23,457 nt of DNA from JBJEFI01 sp051873875 (GTDB taxonomy: Bacteria > Bacillota > Bacilli > Bacillales > Bacillaceae_G), in the NCBI GenBank assembly GCA_051873875.1, contig JBJEFI010000169.1:1-23457 (forward strand). Reading direction: 5' to 3'. Both the position numbers and the translations under genes were made by a program. Position 1 is the stretch's first letter. Each line of letters begins with the position of its first letter. Below, in pieces: positions 8,281 to 15,054 of the stretch. Below the pieces are notes generated by a model. That model had not been told where the DNA came from. It saw nothing but the letters and a program-made list of their open reading frames with translations, and did no database searches.

Positions 8281-8312
8281 AAAAAAGCTACCCTTTTTAA
8301 GGTAGCTTTTTT
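8281..8312 (+). terminator. Intrinsic terminator of hit
   Basis: AAAAAAGCTACC (8281-8292) and GGTAGCTTTTTT (8301-8312) form a perfect 12-bp inverted repeat with an 8-nt loop, just after the hit stop codon. Confidence 0.88.
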
Positions 8313-8334
8313 ATTTTTCTTATTTTCTTATTTT

Positions 8335-8363
8335 TTGATTTTTCTATCTTTTTATTTTATATT
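8335..8363 (+). promoter_or_regulatory. Predicted sigma-A promoter of serC
   Basis: TTGATT (8335-8340) and TATATT (8358-8363) are spaced 17 nt apart; the -10 matches the consensus at 5 of 6 positions. It lies between the hit terminator and the serC ribosome site, about 40 nt before the start. Confidence 0.55.
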
Positions 8364-8403
8364 GTCTAAAATAAGGTTAATTTATCGTTAGGGGGAAAAC
8401 GAA

Positions 8404-9492
8404 ATGGAGCGAGTTTATAATTTTAATGCAGGACCTGCTGCATTGCCACTCGAAGTGCTACAGCAATTACAAGAAGAAATGATTAATTACAAAGGATATG
8501 GTTTGTCTGTATTAGAAATGAGTCACCGTAGCAAGGAGTATTTAGAAATTTTACACAACACAACTACAACTTTACGTGAATTGATGCACATTTCTGACGA
8601 CTACGAAGTATTATTTATCCAAGGAGGCGCTAGCCTTCAATTTGCAATGGTTCCAATGAATTTTCTTTCAAAGGGGAAAATTGGTAACTACGTACTAACA
8701 GGTGTTTGGGCAAAAAAAGCGTTAGCAGAAGCTAAAAAAATAGGTGCTACATCTGTATTAGCAACAAGCGAAACGACAAATTTTAATTATATTCCTGAAA
8801 TAGAAAATGAACCTATTCATCCAAAATCAGCCTATGTTCATATTACTTCAAATAATACAATTCATGGCACACAATGGCAAACTTACCCTACTTTAGGTGT
8901 TCCGTTATTTGCTGATATGTCTAGTGATATTTTATCTCGTGAAATAAACGTAAATAACTTCGACCTTATTTATGCAGGAGCCCAAAAAAACCTTGGACCA
9001 GCCGGCGTAGCAGTTGTTATCGTAAAAAAAGCTTTGCTAGAACAAATTCCAGTTGGATTACCAACAATGTTAGATTATCGTACGTACGCTAATAATGACT
9101 CTCTTTATAACACTCCTCCTTCCTACTCTATTTATGTCCTTGGAAAAGTACTACAATGGGTAAAAAAGCAAGGTGGCGTAACAGCAATTGAAAAACAAAA
9201 TAATGAAAAAGCTGCACTTTTATATGATGTAATTGATAGTAGCAATGGTTTTTATCTTCCACATGCTAATAAAAACAGTCGTTCAAAAATGAATATTACC
9301 TTTAATCTAGCCTCAAAAGAACTAGAATCATTATTTCTCCAAAAAGCAAAGGATAATAAATTTATTGGATTAAATGGTCATCGCTCTGTCGGAGGATGTC
9401 GAATTTCCACGTATAATGCAGTATCACTGCAAACGTGTTCAACCCTTGCACAATTTATGATTGACTTTCAAAAGCAAAATAATTGTCGATAA
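8404..9492 (+). CDS. serC: Phosphoserine aminotransferase
   Basis: SerC transfers the amino group of glutamate to 3-phosphohydroxypyruvate in serine synthesis, a cytosolic PLP enzyme. The 362-residue product begins with the hallmark VYNFNAGPAALPLEVLQQ, has the phosphate/PLP segment QGGASLQFAMVPMNFL, and the Schiff-base lysine within YAGAQKNLGPAGVAVVIV (about residue 198). The C-terminal GLNGHRSVGGCRISTYNA block, which binds substrate phosphate, is present, and length is normal. GGGGG at 8391-8395 sits 8 nt before the ATG. It lies between hit and scoC; trpP (yhaG) and yhaH, which lie in this interval in B. subtilis, are missing here. No clear terminator follows; the AT-rich palindromes after the stop lack GC stems. 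Confidence 0.96.
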   Translation: MERVYNFNAGPAALPLEVLQQLQEEMINYKGYGLSVLEMSHRSKEYLEILHNTTTTLRELMHISDDYEVLFIQGGASLQFAMVPMNFLSKGKIGNYVLTGVWAKKALAEAKKIGATSVLATSETTNFNYIPEIENEPIHPKSAYVHITSNNTIHGTQWQTYPTLGVPLFADMSSDILSREINVNNFDLIYAGAQKNLGPAGVAVVIVKKALLEQIPVGLPTMLDYRTYANNDSLYNTPPSYSIYVLGKVLQWVKKQGGVTAIEKQNNEKAALLYDVIDSSNGFYLPHANKNSRSKMNITFNLASKELESLFLQKAKDNKFIGLNGHRSVGGCRISTYNAVSLQTCSTLAQFMIDFQKQNNCR

Positions 9493-9564
9493 ATTTTTAG
9501 CTAAAATCACACCTATTTTTTAAAAAATTCAAACAAAATTCTTTATTATTTTTCATTTTACTGG

Positions 9565-9570
9565 CATAAT
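9565..9570 (+). promoter_or_regulatory. Possible -10 element of scoC
   Basis: CATAAT matches TATAAT at 5 of 6 positions and lies about 38 nt upstream of the scoC start. The best -35 at 17 nt (TTTATT) is poor, so this is tentative. Confidence 0.3.
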
Positions 9571-9607
9571 AGATTGTAGATTGGGGGAAAAGTAGGTGGG
9601 TGAGTAT

Positions 9608-10171
9608 ATGAGTATGAATGACAAAGGTTACACGATGAAAGAAGCTCTAATTTTTAGCCAACGTATTGCACAATTATCAAAAGCACTGTGGAAATCTGTA
9701 GAAAAAGATTGGCAGCAATGGATTAAACCATTTGATTTAAACATCAATGAACATCATATTCTTTCAATTGCATATCATTTAAAAGGCGCATCTATTTCCG
9801 AAATTGCAAAGTTCGGAGTAATGCACGTTTCTACAGCATTTAATTTTTCAAAAAAATTAGAGGAACGAGGACTACTTGTATTCTCTAAAAAAGAAGATGA
9901 TAAACGTAATACATACATCGAGATTACACCTAAAGGAGAAGAATTATTACTGCAGTTAATGGCAGATTACGATCCAGAAAAAAATGCTGTTTTTAATGGC
10001 GCTTTAGCACTTCGTGATTTTTATGGTAAATTCCCAGAAAACATGGAGTTAATAGCTATTCTTCGTAATATTTATGGTAAAGAATTCATTGACATCTTTG
10101 AACGTTCTTTACAAAATATTGAAGATGATTTTTCTGAAAATATCGAACATCTGCATAAAGAAACTACTTAA
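9608..10171 (+). CDS. scoC: MarR-family transition-state regulator ScoC (Hpr)
   Basis: A 187-residue winged-helix repressor. In B. subtilis ScoC represses extracellular protease genes, sporulation genes and peptide transport operons. The sequence is almost family-identical through ALWKSVEKDWQQWIKPFDLN, then ISEIAKFGVMHVSTAFNFSK, which is the DNA-recognition region, and the wing KKEDDKRNTYIEIT. I choose the ATG at 9608 because it gives the same N-terminal length as known ScoC proteins and has AGGTGGG upstream. A GTG at 9596 with GGGGG 8 nt upstream is a real alternative adding four residues, and an ATG at 9614 is a third option. The gene ends in a shared terminator facing yhaI. Confidence 0.93.
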   Translation: MSMNDKGYTMKEALIFSQRIAQLSKALWKSVEKDWQQWIKPFDLNINEHHILSIAYHLKGASISEIAKFGVMHVSTAFNFSKKLEERGLLVFSKKEDDKRNTYIEITPKGEELLLQLMADYDPEKNAVFNGALALRDFYGKFPENMELIAILRNIYGKEFIDIFERSLQNIEDDFSENIEHLHKETT

Positions 10172-10199
10172 CTATTCTTCATTTAACTATATCATTTTT

Positions 10200-10242
10200 A
10201 AAAGGAGATGCTTATCTACTAGATAATGCACCTCCTTTTTTT
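10200..10242 (+). terminator. Intrinsic terminator of scoC, possibly bidirectional
   Basis: AAAAGGAG (10200-10207) and CTCCTTTT (10232-10239) close a long hairpin with an inner TTATCT/AGATAA stem, followed by T to 10242. It sits between the convergent scoC and yhaI ends; on the minus strand the T tail is shorter. Confidence 0.85.
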
Positions 10243-10256
10243 ATTGGAATAAATTA

Positions 10257-10604
10257 TTATAATTTATATTGCTTACTTAGTATTTTTATAAACTCGTCCA
10301 TTAAACTTGGATAATAATGCTGAGATTTAAGCGCACTTACTAACTCTTCTATTGGTACATGAGAAGGAATTGTTTGTCTAAACTTCTCCAACAGTGGTTC
10401 AAAATGAACAAATCCTTCTTGTTTTTCTACTATGTATTGTTTATTTATTTTTTCACAGCTTTTTAATATTTCTTTTTCTATTTCCTTTGTCAATTTATAT
10501 TTTACAATAATAAAATAAAATGGAAATTCCTTACTATTAACCATTGGTACTAAGAGAGAAATATAGTATTCTAGCTGTTTTAATCTTTCTTCATATTCAT
10601 TCAT
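10257..10604 (-). CDS. yhaI: YhaI family protein (DUF1878), function unknown
   Basis: A 115-residue soluble helical protein. The opening ERLKQLEYYISLLVPMV, the FPFYFIIVKYKLTKE segment and the QEGFVHFEPLLEKF segment align with B. subtilis YhaI as I recall it, and the position between scoC and prsA is the same. No catalytic motif is visible and no function is known to me. The start is the ATG at 10604 with GGGTGGT about 6 nt upstream (10611-10617); an ATG at 10625 would add seven residues but removes that site. A perfect TATAAT lies at 10654-10659. Confidence 0.85.
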   Translation of the reverse strand: MNEYEERLKQLEYYISLLVPMVNSKEFPFYFIIVKYKLTKEIEKEILKSCEKINKQYIVEKQEGFVHFEPLLEKFRQTIPSHVPIEELVSALKSQHYYPSLMDEFIKILSKQYKL

Positions 10605-10653
10605 TTCTTCACCACCCTTCTTCATTACCCTAAAACATGGTTTTCATTCCTCT

Positions 10654-10659
10654 ATTATA
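10654..10659 (-). promoter_or_regulatory. Probable -10 element of yhaI
   Basis: Perfect TATAAT on the minus strand, about 50 nt upstream of the yhaI start and just after the terminator of the YjcZ-type gene. No good -35 at 16-18 nt was seen. Confidence 0.45.
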
Positions 10660-10671
10660 CAATATTTCGAT

Positions 10672-10703
10672 AAAAAAGTACGTCCTTTCTTAAAGACGTA
10701 CTT
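10672..10703 (-). terminator. Intrinsic terminator of the YjcZ-family gene
   Basis: On the minus strand AAGTACGTC (10703-10695) pairs with GACGTACTT (10684-10676), a perfect 9-bp stem with a 10-nt loop, followed by six T (10677-10672). Confidence 0.88.
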
Positions 10704-10726
10704 ATTGTTTTCAAATTTTACAATTA

Positions 10727-10810
10727 TTAAATGCAAGCAGCACCCACAATAATTAACAAAATAAACAATACAACGATCAACGCGAATCCGCCATGAAATC
10801 CTGTAACCAT
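10727..10810 (-). CDS. YjcZ-family sporulation microprotein, 27 residues
   Basis: A very short gene in a place where only non-coding DNA might be expected. The product begins MVTGFHGGFALIVVLFILL and is a single membrane helix after a glycine-rich start, ending GAACI. The GGFALIVVLFILLIIVG core is characteristic of the YjcZ/SscA family of tiny hydrophobic proteins found in Bacillaceae spores. An excellent GGAGGTGG ribosome site lies 5-6 nt before the ATG, and a perfect terminator follows the stop. A CATACAAT box upstream suggests sporulation-sigma control. It stands alone, divergent from prsA. The family call is from pattern recognition; function of these peptides is mostly unknown. Confidence 0.88.
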   Translation of the reverse strand: MVTGFHGGFALIVVLFILLIIVGAACI

Positions 10811-10841
10811 AGTTCCCACCTCCTTCGTGTTCACGTATCAC

Positions 10842-10868
10842 ATTGTATGCATTCTTTTCTTATACTGT
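10842..10868 (-). promoter_or_regulatory. Possible mother-cell (sigma-E/sigma-K) promoter of the YjcZ-type gene
   Basis: On the minus strand CATACAAT (10849-10842) fits the sigma-E -10 consensus. An AC dinucleotide (10868-10867) lies 17 nt before CATA, as in sigma-K promoters, although the final A of the sigma-K -10 is absent. It is about 32 nt upstream of the start codon. Confidence 0.4.
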
Positions 10869-11011
10869 TTAGGCATTTATCCTAACTACCTTTTATTATT
10901 TTTAACTTTTAGAAAATATTTTGTATTTAATAGAAAGAAATATGGTATATTAAATACTGTGTATCTTGTACATAATCGGTTGAAAATCTTAAAAATTATA
11001 GGAGTGTCAAT

Positions 11012-11866
11012 ATGAAAAAAGTCATTTATGCAGCGGTTCTTTCTGCAAGCGTTTTAACTTTAGCGGCTTGCGGATCTTCTGATTCAGAAGTACTTGTTAA
11101 AACAAGTGCTGGAGAAGTTACAAAAGATCAATTATATGATGCAATGAAAGAACGATACGGTGAAGGCGTATTAAAAGAGCTTGTTACAACAAAAGTGTTA
11201 TCAAAACAATATAAAGTTAGCGATAAAGAAGTACAAGCTGAAGTGGACAAGCTGAAAGCACAATATGGTGATCAATTCCCAATGGCCCTTCAACAAAGTG
11301 GTTTTAAAGATGAAGCACAATTCAAAGAGTACTTACGTTCTTCTCTTTTAGCTGAGAAAGCAGCAACAAAAGATATTAAAATTGAAGAAAAAGATATGAA
11401 AGCACAATATGAAAAAATGAAATATAAATTAAAAGCGAGCCATATTTTAGTAGCTGATGAAAAAACAGCGAAAGAAGTTGAAGAAAAGCTAAAAAAAGGC
11501 GAGAAATTTGAAGATTTAGCGAAAGAATATTCAACAGACTCAGGTACTAAAGACAAAGGCGGCGACTTAGGTGAATTCGGTGCGGGCCAAATGGTAGCTG
11601 CATTTGAAGATGCTGCATACAAATTAAATCCAGGTCAAATTAGCGAGCCTGTAAAATCAGATTACGGCTATCACATTATCAAATTAGTTGAAAAGAAAGA
11701 ACAAAAAGTAGAACCTTACGAAGATATTAAAGATCAAATCAAGCAAGATTTAGCGAAAAAGCAAATTGATCAAGAAAAAATTACTGAAGCAATTAATAAT
11801 GCAATTAAAGACGCAAAAGTAAAAGTAGAAGATAAAGACTTCAAAAATACATTTAAAACAGAATAA
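11012..11866 (+). CDS. prsA: Foldase lipoprotein PrsA (parvulin-type peptidyl-prolyl isomerase)
   Basis: A 284-residue extracytoplasmic chaperone that helps secreted proteins fold after Sec export. It has a lipoprotein signal peptide (MKKVIYAAVLSASVLTLAAC) with the lipobox LAAC and acylated Cys20. An N-terminal SurA-like helical region follows. The parvulin domain (about residues 140-230) has KASHILV, EDLAKEYSTDSGTKDKGGDLG and the closing SDYGYHIIKL. A lysine-rich helical tail ends the protein. AGGAG lies about 8 nt before the ATG. Loose promoter candidates (for example TATATT at 10946) precede it. ScoC, encoded nearby, regulates secretion functions in B. subtilis, but I identified no operator. 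A structured repeat and a terminator follow. Confidence 0.96.
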   Translation: MKKVIYAAVLSASVLTLAACGSSDSEVLVKTSAGEVTKDQLYDAMKERYGEGVLKELVTTKVLSKQYKVSDKEVQAEVDKLKAQYGDQFPMALQQSGFKDEAQFKEYLRSSLLAEKAATKDIKIEEKDMKAQYEKMKYKLKASHILVADEKTAKEVEEKLKKGEKFEDLAKEYSTDSGTKDKGGDLGEFGAGQMVAAFEDAAYKLNPGQISEPVKSDYGYHIIKLVEKKEQKVEPYEDIKDQIKQDLAKKQIDQEKITEAINNAIKDAKVKVEDKDFKNTFKTE

Positions 11867-11874
11867 TTAAGAAA

Positions 11875-11958
11875 AACCGTAAGTGAACGATTCAATATCA
11901 CCTAGCAAAAGCAAGAAATGTTGAATCGAGTCCTTCTCTAGAAGGACAGCCAGCGGTT
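11875..11958. repeat. Structured TAGCRAWAGCA repeat, copy A (three-way-junction-like)
   Basis: AACCGT (11875-11880) pairs with GCGGTT (11953-11958). Inside lie hairpin 1, CGATTCAATAT paired with ATGTTGAATCG (11888-11928), whose apex contains TAGCAAAAGCAAG, and hairpin 2, GTCCTTC-TCTA-GAAGGAC (11930-11947). The layout closely parallels copies at 7533 and 19987. Confidence 0.7.
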
Positions 11959-11970
11959 AGACAAAGAAAA

Positions 11971-11992
11971 AAGGCTGATTTCTATCAGCCTT
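11971..11992 (-). terminator. Bidirectional terminator between prsA and yhaL
   Basis: AAGGCTGAT (11971-11979) and ATCAGCCTT (11984-11992) form a perfect 9-bp stem with a 4-nt loop. The minus strand then has a T-rich tract (11967-11972) and the plus strand TTTTGTTTCTTC. The yhaL TGA stop (11987-11985) lies inside the stem. Confidence 0.85.
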
Positions 11993-12182
11993 TTGTTTCT
12001 TCTATTTCACTTAATCCTAAACGACGATTTCGCTCTTCTTTTATTCGACTCATATACACTTCGCCTTCTTGCTCAATGTACTCTTGCTCCTCATCTTGTT
12101 CTTGTTTTGCTGTATAAAGGACCATAAAGCCGCTTAGCACAATTCCAAAAATAACGAAGTAAACCCACCATGGTAATAACAT
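11985..12182 (-). CDS. yhaL: YhaL family membrane protein
   Basis: A 65-residue protein with one N-terminal membrane helix (MLLPWWVYFVIFGIVLSGFM) followed by a highly charged cytosolic tail (FIER/YIEQEGEVYMSR type, then KEERNRRLG). It aligns with B. subtilis YhaL, reported as sporulation-linked; a molecular function is not established. The ATG at 12182 has GAGGGAGGAAG upstream. A longer reading to 12266 would pass through the adjacent repeat element and has no family support. It stands between prsA and yhaM as in B. subtilis, but a 120-bp repeat separates it from yhaM. Its stop codon lies in the terminator stem. Confidence 0.85.
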   Translation of the reverse strand: MLLPWWVYFVIFGIVLSGFMVLYTAKQEQDEEQEYIEQEGEVYMSRIKEERNRRLGLSEIEETKG

Positions 12183-12197
12183 TTTTTCTTCCTCCCT

Positions 12198-12319
12198 CTT
12201 ATCCCGTTCTAACCAATACCAATACTTTCTCTTTAAAATTAGCATTGAATGTCGGTAAAAGCTCAATTAATTCAACTAACCATCAGCCAAAAGCATCACT
12301 ATTGGAAGTTTCACTTTAT
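12198..12319. repeat. bcr1-like dispersed repeat, copy 1
   Basis: Ends are CTTAT (12198-12202) and TTTAT (12315-12319). Internal landmarks shared with copies 2 and 3 are GTTCTAAC near the left end, TTCAACTAACCATCAG in the middle and GAAGTTTCACTTTAT at the right. At about 122 bp it is shorter than the others, having lost part of the central stem. It ends one base short of the yhaL ribosome site. Confidence 0.75.
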
Positions 12320-12366
12320 AAGACAAGCTTTACTATTACTTATGCAAGGGAGGATTTATTTATGAC

Positions 12367-13311
12367 TTATTCTAAAAAACTAGGTTTGTAAAATGCTCGA
12401 TTTTCTAATGCAAAAACACGCTCTGCAAATTCCCCTGGATTTGTGCGTTGTAATGCACGGTCCATCATGTTCATTTTCGCATCTAAATTATCAATATAAT
12501 GAATGATTTCTGCTTCCTTAATTAACGGTGCTTTTGGACTTCCCCATTCTGGCTTCCCATGATGCGTTAAGACGATATGTTGAAGAACTGTTACTTCTTC
12601 TCCTTCTAGTTCTAACGCTTCCGCTACTTTGCCAATTTCATTAACCATAATAGAAATATGTCCTAGTAAATTCCCTTCAACTGTATACGTTGTTCCAATC
12701 GGACCTGAAAGCTCAATTACTTTCCCTAAATCATGTAAAATTATGCCTGAATACAATAAATCTCGATTTAAGCTTGGATATAAATCAGCAATTGCTGTTG
12801 CCAACTTTAACATGGATACAACATGATATGCCAAGCCTGAGAAAAATTCATGATGATTTTTTGTTGCTGCTGGATATTCTAGAAACTGTGTTTTGTATCG
12901 CTTAATTAATTCAGATGTAATAGCTTTAATCGTTGGATTATGCATTTCACTTACATATTGACGTAAAATTTGAAGCATCTCATCCTTTGGAATTGGGGCT
13001 TTTTCTATAAACTCTTCCACTTGTACATCGTCCTCAGGGCCTGTCACACGCATATTTAAAATTTTTAATTGGGCACGTTGACGATAGCTTTGCATTTCTG
13101 CTACTACTTTAACAATTGTTTGAGGAACGTAATTTTCTTCATCTTGTGGTTTTGCATCCCACAACTTAGCATCGATTTCACCACTTTGGTCTTGCAGAGT
13201 AATCGTTAAATATGGACGTCCACTCGTTGCTGTCCCCTTACTTACTGCTTTAATTAACGCATATGTATCAAGCTGTTCGCCTACTTCGTGATCATATATT
13301 CTTTTTTTCAT
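12367..13311 (-). CDS. yhaM: 3'-5' exoribonuclease YhaM
   Basis: A 314-residue cytosolic exoribonuclease. The N-terminal OB-fold (about residues 10-90, with RPYLTITLQDQSGEIDAKLWD) binds nucleic acid. The HD metal-binding domain shows NHHEFFSGLAYHVVSML, the diagnostic HDLGKVIEL with His-Asp ligands, HHGKPEWGSP, and the terminal RVFALENRAFYKPSF motif typical of YhaM. Length equals the B. subtilis protein. The start is the ATG at 13311 with GGAGGAAAG directly upstream; a GTG at 13329 would place that site inside the gene. A bcr1-like repeat begins about 47 bp beyond its stop codon and no separate terminator is seen. Confidence 0.95.
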   Translation of the reverse strand: MKKRIYDHEVGEQLDTYALIKAVSKGTATSGRPYLTITLQDQSGEIDAKLWDAKPQDEENYVPQTIVKVVAEMQSYRQRAQLKILNMRVTGPEDDVQVEEFIEKAPIPKDEMLQILRQYVSEMHNPTIKAITSELIKRYKTQFLEYPAATKNHHEFFSGLAYHVVSMLKLATAIADLYPSLNRDLLYSGIILHDLGKVIELSGPIGTTYTVEGNLLGHISIMVNEIGKVAEALELEGEEVTVLQHIVLTHHGKPEWGSPKAPLIKEAEIIHYIDNLDAKMNMMDRALQRTNPGEFAERVFALENRAFYKPSFLE

Positions 13312-13686
13312 TTTCTTTCCTCCAAACACCTTATTTTTTACTCATACCTATTTTTTTATCCAACTTATACTCACTCTAATCATACCATTTCTACTATAAA
13401 AATATGAGTCGTTTCAAAAACAAATATAAAACACTTCTATTTTTTTATTATTTCTTTAACCATAGACTGCAAATTAAACAAAAAAACTCTAAAGTAAAGC
13501 AATTGATATACTAGCAAATATGATAGGAAGATCCTCTCTTTTCGTTCTACTCAGAGATACTATATTAGTTTGTTAACCTTTTATCCGTGAACTATTTTTT
13601 CAGCTCCTACTACTATAAACTTCTTTAGCTTTCGTTATGTTTTAATCTTATATTCAGTTAAACTAGCGTGAATATGGCTGCTTATG
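13312..13686. other. AT-rich intergenic region, 375 bp, no gene found
   Basis: I found no credible coding frame, RNA gene or strong hairpin here. It should hold the yhaM promoter; the only hint is TATAGT on the minus strand (13398-13393), without a convincing -35. A possible end of the zinc-ribbon transcript is a weak ATATTC/GAATAT hairpin near 13650-13675, lacking a T tail. Confidence 0.6.
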
Positions 13687-15054
13687 TTATTCCAACATTT
13701 CATACATTCGCAAGTCTTGTTCATTCATATATGGCTTAATGATATAGCTAGATGTAAAATTCTTCTTTTTACTTGTTCCATCTCCATAAAAGATAGTATA
13801 TTCTTCTTTCGTTATCACTTTACATCCATCCTCTGTTGGAATGAAATTAACTAAATTGGCACTTAATAATTCTTCTTTAATTCCTTTTTTCTCTAAATAC
13901 TTAAGGTAATCTTTCGATTGCTTGTATGTTTTTCCATTCGGATGATGAAGAGATTCTACACGAGAAAAGTCACGATTATTAATAGCTTCTACACTTTGGT
14001 ATAAGTATTTTTGTATAAAAGCTTGTAACCCTTCAAACGTGTACACTGGCTTTTGTTTTACAGGTTCTACTGGCTTTCCAAAAGAAAAATAGACATCCGA
14101 ATCATCTTCTATTTTAATTGCATTACTTTTGATAATACGCTCTCCTTCTTTCACTTCTGCATGTATGACTATCGTCCCATCTGTAGCTACAGGTCCAAAA
14201 ATTTGTCCTTTATCAATAAGAATACCTGTACTTTCTCCATTCACATAAATGATACCGCTTGTATTATCTCCGTTAATTGCGATCGTTCCAACTTCCAAGT
14301 TCATTGTTGTAGATAACTTATTGTTTTTTGCCATAGTAAAATCTAACTTCTCTTCTTTGCTTACTTTAGCATATTTCCTTTCATACTCTGCTGTAACATG
14401 ATAAATACTAGGAATATACATGCCTACTTTTTCTTCTACTTGAGCATTTGTAATTGTTTTTTTCTTTCCTTTATTTATATAAATATCTACACCTTCTATA
14501 TTCGTTTCAACCGTTACTTCAATAGGAATAACTCTCAAGAAATAACGTTGATAAAAAAGCCACTCTTTATCCCCTTTTACAAGTTGGAAAAGCTTATTTC
14601 CTTCACTATCTAAAATAGGATCGCTTTTGCCTAAACTTTGTACTTTTTGTACTTCTTCCAACAATCTTTTTTCAATTACAGAAAAGTCATTTTCATCGGT
14701 CATATATTGAATAAATCCTTTTAATACATCTGTATCTACTACATTATCTACTTGTGATATTAAAAGGTTTTTATTTAATCGCTCTGTATCATTATCTTTC
14801 ACACTTGAAATAACCGATTTTACAACTCTTTCTGGACTATATATATTTACTAATGTAAAATGCACCGCTATGATGCCCCCTAACACAATCACTCCTATTA
14901 CAAGCGACCATACCTTCAACACTCTTTTCTGTCGTACTCTTTGTGTTCTCAGCATCTTTTCTTTTTTTTCTTCCTGTACGACACTTTCTCCACATTTTTT
15001 ACAAAATTTTTCTTGTCCACTAAGACCTGCCCCACATTTTGTACAATATTTCAT
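13687..15054 (-). CDS. Zinc-ribbon membrane protein of the TcaA/YvbJ type
   Basis: A 455-residue protein. It starts with a cytosolic zinc ribbon (CTKCG ... CKKCG, residues 4-22), a basic linker, and one membrane helix (about residues 47-70). A long extracytoplasmic part follows: SPERVVKSVISSVKDND just after the membrane, repeated beta-rich domains, then a C-terminal domain from about residue 335. The order and short motifs parallel Staphylococcus aureus TcaA, which affects glycopeptide response and wall attachment of teichoic acid; identity looks low, so this is a family-level call. The ATG at 15054 overlaps the upstream stop as TGATG, implying coupling; the preceding GTG at 15057 is an alternative. 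It is the last gene of a five-gene run. Confidence 0.8.
   Translation of the reverse strand: MKYCTKCGAGLSGQEKFCKKCGESVVQEEKKEKMLRTQRVRQKRVLKVWSLVIGVIVLGGIIAVHFTLVNIYSPERVVKSVISSVKDNDTERLNKNLLISQVDNVVDTDVLKGFIQYMTDENDFSVIEKRLLEEVQKVQSLGKSDPILDSEGNKLFQLVKGDKEWLFYQRYFLRVIPIEVTVETNIEGVDIYINKGKKKTITNAQVEEKVGMYIPSIYHVTAEYERKYAKVSKEEKLDFTMAKNNKLSTTMNLEVGTIAINGDNTSGIIYVNGESTGILIDKGQIFGPVATDGTIVIHAEVKEGERIIKSNAIKIEDDSDVYFSFGKPVEPVKQKPVYTFEGLQAFIQKYLYQSVEAINNRDFSRVESLHHPNGKTYKQSKDYLKYLEKKGIKEELLSANLVNFIPTEDGCKVITKEEYTIFYGDGTSKKKNFTSSYIIKPYMNEQDLRMYEMLE

Noticed and set aside
9493..9540. AT-only palindromes (TTTTAGCTAAAA, ATTTTTTAAAAAAT) as a serC terminator
   Set aside because: Stems lack GC pairs and there is no proper T tail after a stable hairpin.
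11290..11622. Minus-strand frame of 110 codons inside prsA
   Set aside because: It is antisense to the conserved parvulin domain and has no ribosome site; a shadow of prsA codon use.
12170..12391. Plus-strand open frame of about 73 codons between yhaL and yhaM, ending MTYSKKLGL after a ribosome-like AGGGAGG
   Set aside because: It runs mostly through the repeat element and overlaps the yhaM 3' end antisense; the translation has no family look. The last nine codons alone do have a good ribosome site but are too short to support.
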